From NCBI GenBank assembly GCA_946886805.1, contig CAMPJM010000327.1:1-5277 (forward strand): 5,277 nt of DNA, written 5' to 3'. Origin of the DNA: an uncultured Flammeovirgaceae bacterium (GTDB taxonomy: Bacteria; Bacteroidota; Bacteroidia; Cytophagales; Cyclobacteriaceae). The translations under genes and the position numbers were made by a program. Under the pieces are notes generated by a model. That model ran no database searches. It was not told where the DNA came from and saw only the letters and a program-made list of their open reading frames with translations. This document shows positions 1 through 5,277 of this stretch, one piece after another; the stretch's first letter is position 1; each line of letters begins with the position of its first letter.

Positions 1-234
1 AACATATGTAACATTAATAATTCTCTTGTCAAATTACATATCCAATAAATTATATTATATTCCGATTTAATGAATATTTGATTAGTTTGCTCACAATTAC
101 AAGCTAAGTATATACATATTTTTAGCACATTCAAAATAATGGCCTTTATAATTGGTGAATGCGTAAGAATTAAATGGAAATAGTTTAAGAGATGTTGTTC
201 TCACCTATTAAAATGCCATCAAAATTATATTTAC
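1..234. other. AT-rich leader upstream of accC, no gene seen
   Basis: This stretch is very AT-rich and interrupted by stop codons in all frames, so I see no coding region. It should hold the promoter and 5' leader of the accC cluster. The best match to the Bacteroidota -7 element (TAnnTTTG) is TATAATTG at 147-154, with 7 of 8 positions. Only a poor -33 element (TTTA at 121-124, 22 nt away) lies upstream of it, so the promoter is not established. Weaker 7 of 8 matches occur at 73-80 and 82-89. No convincing operator, riboswitch or RNA gene is visible. Confidence 0.5.
147..154 (+). promoter_or_regulatory. Weak candidate -7 promoter element for the accC cluster
   Basis: TATAATTG matches the Bacteroidota primary sigma -7 consensus TAnnTTTG at 7 of 8 positions and also contains a classical TATAAT. 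It would place a start site roughly 75 nt before the accC start codon. No good -33 TTTG is found at the usual 19-21 nt spacing. In DNA this AT-rich such matches arise easily by chance, so this is only a candidate. Confidence 0.2.
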
Positions 235-1740
235 ATGAGTAAAAGCATTAGGAAAATTTTAGTAGCTAACCGCGGCGAAATAGCGCTGAGGGTTATTCGT
301 TCAGCAAAAGAATTAGGGATCAAAACGATTGCTATTTATAGTGAGGCCGACAGAAATGCACTCCATGTGAGGCATGCAGATGAAGCCTATTGCATTGGAC
401 CACCTCCTTCATCAGAATCATACCTTCTTGGAGAAAAAATAATTGAAGTAGCGAAACTGTTAAATGCGGACGCAATTCACCCCGGTTACGGCTTCTTGTC
501 TGAAAATGCTAATTTTTCAAGAAAGGTCAGCGAAGCAGGCTTAGTCTTTATTGGCCCTTCGCCAGATTCAATTGAAGTAATGGGAAGCAAATTGGCAGCA
601 AAAAAAGCTGTTTCTAAATATAACATCCCCATGGTTCCGGGTACCGATCAGGCTATTGATGATCTTTTGGAAGCAAAAGAAATGGCAAAGAAAGTTGGAT
701 ACCCCATATTAATTAAAGCCAGTGCGGGAGGCGGAGGCAAAGGCATGAGGGTTGTGGAAGAGGAGAAGGATTTTGAAGCGCAAATGTCAAGGGCAGTATC
801 GGAAGCAAAATCTGCTTTTGGGGACGGGGCAGTTTTTATAGAAAAATACATTACCTCCCCCCGCCATATTGAAATACAAATTCTGGGCGACCAGAGCGGA
901 AACATTCTATACTTATTCGAAAGGGAATGTTCTATTCAACGAAGGCACCAAAAAGTGATAGAAGAAGCACCTTCAGCAATAGTCTCTCCTGAGATGCGGA
1001 GAAAAATGGGAGAGGCTGCCGTAAAAGTAGCCCGCGCCTGTAATTATTATGGCGCCGGCACGGTAGAATTTATCGTGGACGAGAACCTTGATTTTTTCTT
1101 TTTAGAAATGAATACCCGGCTACAGGTGGAGCATCCGGTAACGGAGCAGATAACAGGGATAGACCTGGTAAAACAGCAAATATTTATTGCCGAAGGTAAA
1201 TCTATAGCATTTAAACAAGAAGACTTGAAGATTAATGGCCATGCCATAGAAGTAAGGGTTTATGCAGAGGATCCAAAAAATAACTTCCTTCCAGATATAG
1301 GTAGGTTAAATACTTATAGGCGCCCCCAAGGGCCGGGAATTAGAGTAGATGATGGTTTTGAGGAAGGTATGGAGATACCCATTTATTATGATCCAATGAT
1401 TGCCAAACTTATTGCTCATGGCACTTCGCGGTCAGAGGCAATAAGCAGGATGTTAAGAGCAATAGACGAATACACCATCTCGGGGATTGAAACAACATTG
1501 GACTTTTGTCGTTTCGTGTTACAACATGAAGCTTTTACCTCAGGTTCTTTTGACACGAAATTCGTTGAAAAACATTTTAATCCGGAAAAGCTTTCTCAAA
1601 GCACTCGGGAAGAAGAAATCTTAGCAGCGGTTTTGGCCTCTCATCTTTTTATGGACCATAAAATCAATAAGGTCTCAAATGGAAAGGCCTCAAATGGGGA
1701 ACACCTCACTAAGAGCAACTGGAAAAAAAACAGGACATAA
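235..1740 (+). CDS. accC: Biotin carboxylase subunit of an acyl-CoA carboxylase
   Basis: This 501-residue cytoplasmic enzyme uses ATP and bicarbonate to carboxylate biotin on a carrier protein, the first half-reaction of acetyl-CoA or propionyl-CoA carboxylase. The biotin carboxylase N-terminal domain (about 4-113, opening KILVANRGEIALRV) is followed by an ATP-grasp domain (about 118-326) and the C-terminal domain (about 338-445). Residues matching the E. coli AccC active site are present: K119, K161, the glycine loop GGGGKGMR at 165-172, E203-K204, H211, E278, E291, N293, R295, Q297-V298-E299 and R341. It is about 50 residues longer than E. coli AccC (449), mostly in a polar C-terminal tail ending SNWKKNRT. 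The start at 235 puts the conserved N-terminus at residue 7; no clear Shine-Dalgarno precedes it. No biotinyl domain is fused, and no carrier or carboxyltransferase gene is adjacent here, so acetyl- versus propionyl-CoA specificity cannot be decided. The DUF1015 gene follows after 16 nt. Confidence 0.96.
   Translation: MSKSIRKILVANRGEIALRVIRSAKELGIKTIAIYSEADRNALHVRHADEAYCIGPPPSSESYLLGEKIIEVAKLLNADAIHPGYGFLSENANFSRKVSEAGLVFIGPSPDSIEVMGSKLAAKKAVSKYNIPMVPGTDQAIDDLLEAKEMAKKVGYPILIKASAGGGGKGMRVVEEEKDFEAQMSRAVSEAKSAFGDGAVFIEKYITSPRHIEIQILGDQSGNILYLFERECSIQRRHQKVIEEAPSAIVSPEMRRKMGEAAVKVARACNYYGAGTVEFIVDENLDFFFLEMNTRLQVEHPVTEQITGIDLVKQQIFIAEGKSIAFKQEDLKINGHAIEVRVYAEDPKNNFLPDIGRLNTYRRPQGPGIRVDDGFEEGMEIPIYYDPMIAKLIAHGTSRSEAISRMLRAIDEYTISGIETTLDFCRFVLQHEAFTSGSFDTKFVEKHFNPEKLSQSTREEEILAAVLASHLFMDHKINKVSNGKASNGEHLTKSNWKKNRT
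1672..1701 (+). repeat. Two-copy 15-bp tandem repeat in the accC tail
   Basis: Two adjacent 15-bp units (1672-1686 and 1687-1701) encode VSNGK and ASNGE, residues 480-489 of AccC. The units share TCAAATGG and differ at a few positions. The repeat keeps the reading frame and lies in the polar C-terminal tail outside the catalytic domains, so it looks like an old slippage duplication in a tolerant segment. Confidence 0.6.
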
Positions 1741-1756
1741 AGAGAGCGTACATACT

Positions 1757-3058
1757 ATGGCGGAAATAAGACCTTTTAGGGCATGGCGATATAACGAGCA
1801 ATTATCAAAAGAAATTGAAGCCCTCACCTCTCCTCTTTTTGATGTTGTTTCAGAAAAACAAAGGGACAAATTATATCAGAATCCATTAAATAGTATTCAT
1901 ATTTCTGTTCCATTGGGAAACAACCCCGCCCTTAAAGCTAAAGAGATATTACACCATTGGAAAACGGAAGGTATAATTGTTCAGGATCCTTTGCCGGGAA
2001 TTTATGTTTATTATCAATATTTTACACTTCCCGGTAGCAAAAAGGAGTTTTGCAGAAAAGGCTTCATTTGTTTTATCAAGGCTTATGATTGGGAAGAAAA
2101 GGTTTTACTGAGACATGAAAACACCATTCCCAAAGCTGTAAACGATCGAACAGAGCTGTTGGACACCACTCAATTAAATGCCAGTCCCACGCATGGCTTA
2201 TATTCCGATCCTCAATTTGAACTGGAAGCTTATATGGACGAAAGCATGAAATTTCCTATATATGAAACCGAGGATTACCAGGGAGTCAGGGATGTTTTAA
2301 GTGTGATACATGATGCGAAAACCATAAGGAAGTTCATGTCTTTTATAGACGCTAAACAAATAATTTTAGCGGATGGACATCACCGATATACTGGCTCCTT
2401 GTCTTACAGAAAAAGTCAAATGGCGGCAAATCCTGGCAATTCGGGCAATGAAGGTTTCCATTATCACATGATGTTTTTAACAAATATGGAGTCAGATGAC
2501 CTCAGAATCCTTCCTACCCATAGACTTATCGCCGGCCTCCAGAATTTTGATTCTTCCGAATTACTTGACAAGCTAAGTAATTATTTTACTGTTAAAGAAG
2601 TTGAAAATGAAGATGATATTAATGAAATAATTCTTGGAAAAAAATGGGCATTCGGCCTTATTTTTCAAGACAGGGCTTATAAAGTAAGGTTAATTCCTGA
2701 GGTTTTAACAAAAATGCATTGGAATTTCCCTGATGAAATAAAAAAGCTTGACTTAACCATCATGCATTATTTTATTATCGAAAAATGCCTTGGCATTCCC
2801 GGCGCGCAACAAAGAACATCTGAGCATATTTCTTATGAACGTAATTTCATTGATTGCCTAACTAAGGTCAAGGATGGAAATGCCCAACTTGCATTAATTA
2901 CGCAGGAAATCTCTATGGAGGAAGTAAAAAAAGTTTGTTTTAGTGGCTATACACTTCCTCAGAAATCAACCTATTTTTACCCAAAAGTTATCACTGGTTT
3001 TTTATTTGGATCAATTAAACATGATGAATTTTCCCCTCTCCCTTACGCTTGCTTCTAA
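1757..3058 (+). CDS. DUF1015 family protein, function not established
   Basis: This is a 433-residue protein of the widespread DUF1015 family (normally about 400-430 residues). It has no signal peptide or membrane segment, so it is probably cytoplasmic. Recognisable family blocks are the N-terminal IRPFRAWRYN (4-13), RHENTIPKAVNDR (119-131) followed by ASPTHGLY (142-149), ADGHHRYTGSLSYR (205-218), ILPTHRLI (251-258) and the near-terminal LPQKSTYFYPK (400-410). The clustered His, Asp and Arg residues suggest an enzyme active site, but I cannot name a reaction with confidence. From memory, Bacteroidota homologues often lie beside serC and serA, hinting at serine metabolism; that context is absent here. 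I chose the start at 1757, which begins MAEIRPF, over an in-frame ATG at 1679 that lies inside accC and adds 26 residues unlike the family. A weak purine run (AGAGAG, 1741-1746) precedes it. Its last 38 nt overlap the maf gene in another frame. Confidence 0.88.
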   Translation: MAEIRPFRAWRYNEQLSKEIEALTSPLFDVVSEKQRDKLYQNPLNSIHISVPLGNNPALKAKEILHHWKTEGIIVQDPLPGIYVYYQYFTLPGSKKEFCRKGFICFIKAYDWEEKVLLRHENTIPKAVNDRTELLDTTQLNASPTHGLYSDPQFELEAYMDESMKFPIYETEDYQGVRDVLSVIHDAKTIRKFMSFIDAKQIILADGHHRYTGSLSYRKSQMAANPGNSGNEGFHYHMMFLTNMESDDLRILPTHRLIAGLQNFDSSELLDKLSNYFTVKEVENEDDINEIILGKKWAFGLIFQDRAYKVRLIPEVLTKMHWNFPDEIKKLDLTIMHYFIIEKCLGIPGAQQRTSEHISYERNFIDCLTKVKDGNAQLALITQEISMEEVKKVCFSGYTLPQKSTYFYPKVITGFLFGSIKHDEFSPLPYACF

Positions 3059-3593
3059 ATCTCCGCGAAGGCACTATTTGTTAAAAGAAGCTGGATTTGA
3101 ACACAAGATTGTATCCATTGATGTAGAGGAAACATATCCCGAAAATTTAAAACCGGAGGCTGTTCCCCGCTATCTGGCAGTTAAGAAAGCATTGGCTTAC
3201 AAACCACAACTGTCGGATAATGAGCTGGTAATTACAGCAGATACGATCGTAATTCTTCACGAGAAGATACTGGGTAAACCTGTGGATAAAGATCATGCAA
3301 AACACCTTTTAAGCATCCTTAGTGGGCAAACTCATATGGTTGTAACGGGGGTATGTTTGGCAAGTAAAAAAAAGCAAATAGATTTTGATGACACCACACT
3401 GGTAACATTTAAGATGCTGTCCGATGAGGAGATCGATTATTATATCGATAATTACAATACACTTGACAAGGCAGGCGCATATGGGGCACAGGAATGGATG
3501 GGAATGATTGCAATAAAAAAAATTGAAGGATCTTATTTTAATGTAATGGGCTTGCCCGTACATCTATTATATGAAAAGCTAAAGGACTTTTAG
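3021..3593 (+). CDS. maf: Maf family nucleoside triphosphate pyrophosphatase
   Basis: This 190-residue cytoplasmic house-cleaning enzyme hydrolyses non-canonical or excess nucleoside triphosphates to the monophosphate and pyrophosphate. The family includes dTTP/UTP pyrophosphatases and m7GTP pyrophosphatases. The nucleotide-binding motif SKSPRR (12-17), the catalytic ADT (73-75, D74 the likely base), GKP (85-87), SGQTHMVVTGV (101-111) and DKAGAYGAQ (149-157) are all in place, and the length is normal. The DKAGAYG-x-Q block suggests the dTTP/UTP (YhdE-like) type rather than the YceF type, but this is inference. I chose ATG 3021 (ATG 3024 is equally possible). The in-frame ATG at 2943 would add 26 residues encoded inside the DUF1015 gene that do not resemble Maf. 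The start lies 38 nt inside the upstream gene, so translation is probably coupled to it. The transcript ends at the hairpin about 45 nt downstream. Confidence 0.94.
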   Translation: MMNFPLSLTLASKSPRRHYLLKEAGFEHKIVSIDVEETYPENLKPEAVPRYLAVKKALAYKPQLSDNELVITADTIVILHEKILGKPVDKDHAKHLLSILSGQTHMVVTGVCLASKKKQIDFDDTTLVTFKMLSDEEIDYYIDNYNTLDKAGAYGAQEWMGMIAIKKIEGSYFNVMGLPVHLLYEKLKDF

Positions 3594-3635
3594 CAAGCAG
3601 TAAGGGAGCATACTCGGTTATCAGTTTTAAAAACT

Positions 3636-3668
3636 AAAAGGTGCTACTCTATAAGAGTGGCACCTTTT
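3636..3668. terminator. Bidirectional intrinsic terminator between convergent operons
   Basis: The arms AAAAGGTGCTACTCT (3636-3650) and AGAGTGGCACCTTTT (3654-3668) enclose a 3-nt loop. Read on the plus strand, the stem is 15 pairs with one U-G wobble. On the minus strand the same position becomes a C-A mismatch. The flanking A and T runs give a U-tract in both directions. It lies 43 nt after the maf stop codon and 32 nt after the end of the adaptor gene on the other strand, as expected for a terminator shared by converging genes. Confidence 0.85.
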
Positions 3669-3699
3669 CAATTGAAAGAATGGACGAAACTAAAACTAT

Positions 3700-5088
3700 C
3701 TATTCTTCGCCTTGTTCCTGACCCTCCATTACTTCTACAAGGTCTCCATCTTTCAAAGTTTTAGACACTACCAGGAACGGGCCGCTGACCACTACTTCCC
3801 CTCCTTCTAATCCACTTAAAATTTCTATGTTGTCATAGTCACTAATACCCGTGGTCACCACCGTAAGTGTAGCAACATTACCTTTTTTGACAAAAACTAC
3901 CTCCTTCATCTCTTCTTCCGATTCGGGAGCTTTATTTGCAGCACCTTCACCTTCACCTTCACCTTCTGCTTCAGACGCAGCTTTGTTTTCTTTATCTTCT
4001 GGACTAACCGCCTTTTTAGGATTTCTGGTGGTGACAGCAGCGAGCGGAACTGATAATACATTCTCCTTTTTATTGGTAATAATATCAACACTGGCAGTCA
4101 TTCCAGGCCTAAAAGGAGCTGAATATTTTCTGTTCTCCCTGACGAGATCTTCATATGATTCGTTTAAAATCCTTATTCTGACTTCAAACTCAGTAACAGC
4201 ATCCTGAGTTAACTTTTCATTTGCTGTATTGGCAATCTGAGTAACAACGCCTTTAAATTCTTTGTCGGTGTGTGAATAGGCATCAACATCAATAATTGCT
4301 GTATCCCCAATTGCTACCCTGATGATGTCATTTTCATTCACATCTACTCGCACCTCCATCCGGTTCAAATCAGCAATCCGCAGCATTTCTGTTCCGGCCA
4401 TCTGAGAGGTTCCTACCACCCTTTCCCCTTGTTCAACGCTCAGCTTGGAAATAGTTCCTCCCATTGGTGCGTAAACATTGGTAAGTGACAAGTTTTCTTC
4501 AGCTTCGTTAACGGAAGCCCTGGAACTTTGCACTCTGTAATATGCCGCCTGTACATTTTGTTCTGCTGCTTTAAGGTCCTGCTGGGCGGTTATATAGTCG
4601 GCTTTGGCAAGTTCAAAATCCGCAGTAGAGATCACCTTTTGCTCTAATAATTGCTGATTTCTGTTAAATTCTGCCTCAGCCTGAACAAACCTTGCTTCTG
4701 CGGAAGAAAGCTGTGCTTTGGTTTGCGCAAGATTAGCCTGTTCCTGATTCATGTTAGCTCTTACACGAGCCAGAGCAGACTGGAAATTATCCGGTCTGAT
4801 TTTTAACAGAAGTTGGCCTGGCTTAACAGAATCGCCTTCATTGATATTTAATTCGATAATTTCACCAGGAACGTCAGGGCTTATAACCACTTCTATTTCC
4901 GGTTGGATATCACCTGAGGCACTTACTTTTTCTATAATTGTGGTTTTTTTCGCTTCATCTACATTTACCTTTAAGGCATCAGGCTTTCCAATCCAGCCAG
5001 CCGATTTACCTATTATTACAACAACGATAAGAAGGACTACAATACCCCCCAGAATATATAAAAGCTTGTTTGATTTCTTTTTTGCCAT
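3700..5088 (-). CDS. Periplasmic adaptor (membrane fusion protein) of a MacA/RND-type tripartite exporter
   Basis: This 462-residue protein links an inner-membrane pump to a TolC-like outer-membrane channel. After a basic start (MAKKKSNK), one hydrophobic segment (about 9-27) anchors it with the body in the periplasm. I see no cysteine, so it is not a lipoprotein. The two halves of a lipoyl-like domain (about 67-97 with VPGEIIELNINEGDSVKPGQ, and about 204-226 with YAPMGGTISKL) flank a long alpha-helical coiled-coil hairpin (about 101-203). The hairpin tip carries the TolC-docking pattern RxxxLxxxxxxS as R143, L147 and S154. A beta-barrel (about 245-345) and a membrane-proximal domain (about 396-455) follow, separated by an acidic low-complexity linker (about 356-395, including four EG repeats). 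The TolC-family gene ends 3 nt upstream, so the two are one operon. No pump gene follows, so whether the partner is a MacB-type ABC permease or another pump is unknown, as is the substrate. Confidence 0.92.
   Translation of the reverse strand: MAKKKSNKLLYILGGIVVLLIVVVIIGKSAGWIGKPDALKVNVDEAKKTTIIEKVSASGDIQPEIEVVISPDVPGEIIELNINEGDSVKPGQLLLKIRPDNFQSALARVRANMNQEQANLAQTKAQLSSAEARFVQAEAEFNRNQQLLEQKVISTADFELAKADYITAQQDLKAAEQNVQAAYYRVQSSRASVNEAEENLSLTNVYAPMGGTISKLSVEQGERVVGTSQMAGTEMLRIADLNRMEVRVDVNENDIIRVAIGDTAIIDVDAYSHTDKEFKGVVTQIANTANEKLTQDAVTEFEVRIRILNESYEDLVRENRKYSAPFRPGMTASVDIITNKKENVLSVPLAAVTTRNPKKAVSPEDKENKAASEAEGEGEGEGAANKAPESEEEMKEVVFVKKGNVATLTVVTTGISDYDNIEILSGLEGGEVVVSGPFLVVSKTLKDGDLVEVMEGQEQGEE
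3942..3966 (-). repeat. Hexanucleotide repeat, four units, in the adaptor gene
   Basis: Four perfect CACCTT units (3942-3965) plus one further base are read on the minus strand as AAGGTG and encode EGEGEGEG, residues 375-382 of the adaptor. The unit is two codons long, so any gain or loss of copies keeps the frame. It sits in the acidic linker between the beta-barrel and the last domain. Confidence 0.85.
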
Positions 5089-5091
5089 AAT

Positions 5092-5277
5092 TTAAAAGGA
5101 AATAGATTTGCCCTGGTAAAAATCTAAAATTTTTGTTTGAAAAATGTACTGGTATTTTGATTGAATAAAGTCTGATTCTGCAACATTTAAGTTGGTTTTT
5201 GCTAAATTATAGTCAAGCGAATTTAAAGCACCAAGGTTAAATCTTTGCTCGTTTACCCTAAAAGCTTCCTGCAAAGC
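5092..5277 (-). CDS. TolC family outer-membrane efflux protein, C-terminal end only
   Basis: Only the last 61 codons are inside the window; the gene enters from the right edge and ends with TAA at 5094-5092. The fragment EAFRVNEQRFNLGALNSLDYNLAKTNLNVAESDFIQSKYQYIF is amphipathic helical sequence typical of the last coiled-coil helices of TolC-family channels. It contains the usual F-x-x-G-x-x-x-S/T-x-x-D-Y turn and the Bacteroidota-type ending ILDFYQGK. Such proteins form the trimeric outer-membrane channel and periplasmic tunnel of tripartite exporters. A TTG near the edge could be read as a start, but the protein is clearly incomplete there and this codon is an internal leucine. The adaptor gene begins 3 nt after this stop, so the pair is almost certainly co-transcribed and translationally coupled. 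Confidence 0.88.
   Translation of the reverse strand, partial: ALQEAFRVNEQRFNLGALNSLDYNLAKTNLNVAESDFIQSKYQYIFQTKILDFYQGKSISF

Noticed and set aside
2..9. Palindrome ACATATGT at the left edge.
   Set aside because: It is only 8 bp in very AT-rich DNA, and no matching partner or regulator context is visible.
1..70. Possible tail of a gene entering from the left edge on the plus strand (frame open to a TAA at 68-70).
   Set aside because: The 22 codons are low-complexity AT-rich sequence (mostly Ile, Leu, Asn, Tyr), as expected of non-coding DNA. There is nothing recognisable to support a gene.
1679..1756. In-frame upstream extension of the DUF1015 gene from an ATG at 1679.
   Set aside because: The extra 26 residues are read from within the accC 3' end in another frame and do not resemble the family, whose N-terminus (IRPFRAW) fits the start at 1757.
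2943..3020. Upstream start for Maf at 2943.
   Set aside because: It would add 26 residues encoded within the conserved LPQKSTYFYPK region of DUF1015 in another frame. Maf proteins normally begin just before the LASKSPRR motif.
3666..3677. Perfect 12-bp palindrome TTTCAATTGAAA next to the terminator.
   Set aside because: It overlaps the terminator's right arm, has no loop for a stable hairpin, and is AT-rich enough to be chance. No regulator or promoter nearby suggests an operator.
3906..4091. A 61-residue minus-strand open frame with a KVKVKVKV stretch.
   Set aside because: It is the shifted-frame reading of the hexanucleotide repeat in the adaptor gene and has no independent support.
3851..4207. 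A 118-residue plus-strand open frame rich in Ser and Pro.
   Set aside because: It is antisense to the adaptor gene; its SPSPSPS run is the reverse reading of the EG repeat.
4751..5095. A 114-residue plus-strand open frame.
   Set aside because: It lies wholly opposite the well-supported N-terminal half of the adaptor and resembles no family I know.

Overview
The window reads as ordinary chromosomal DNA from a member of the Bacteroidota, probably of the Cytophagales type (free-living, AT-rich). This assignment rests on recognising protein sequences, not on a search. The biotin carboxylase carries Bacteroidota-style wording (SEADRNALHVRHADEA, then GPPPSSESYL). The Maf protein has the Bacteroidota-style ending (GSYFNVMGLPV). 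The TolC-family tail ends in LDFYQGK-x-ISF. Shine-Dalgarno sequences are weak or absent before the genes, as is usual in that phylum.

Layout: positions 1-234 are an AT-rich, apparently non-coding leader. A plus-strand cluster follows: a biotin carboxylase (accC, 235-1740), a DUF1015 protein (1757-3058) and a Maf nucleotide pyrophosphatase (3021-3593). The gaps are 16 nt and then a 38-nt overlap, so the three are probably co-transcribed. Convergent to them on the minus strand are the last 61 codons of a TolC-family outer-membrane protein (cut by the right edge) and a complete RND/MacA-type periplasmic adaptor (3700-5088), separated by only 3 nt. A strong hairpin with A- and T-tracts at 3636-3668 sits between the converging transcripts and can terminate both.

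Function: the left cluster combines the ATP-dependent carboxylation step of an acyl-CoA carboxylase, an uncharacterised conserved cytoplasmic protein and a house-cleaning nucleotide pyrophosphatase. No biotin carrier or carboxyltransferase gene is present here, so AccC must find its partners elsewhere. The right cluster supplies the outer-membrane and periplasmic parts of a tripartite exporter. The inner-membrane pump is not downstream and must lie upstream of the TolC gene or elsewhere.

I found no mobile element, CRISPR array, RNA gene or evident novel multi-gene system. The points most worth a second look are the uncharacterised DUF1015 protein and its placement, the out-of-frame overlap into the Maf catalytic motif, and an in-frame hexanucleotide repeat in an acidic linker of the adaptor.
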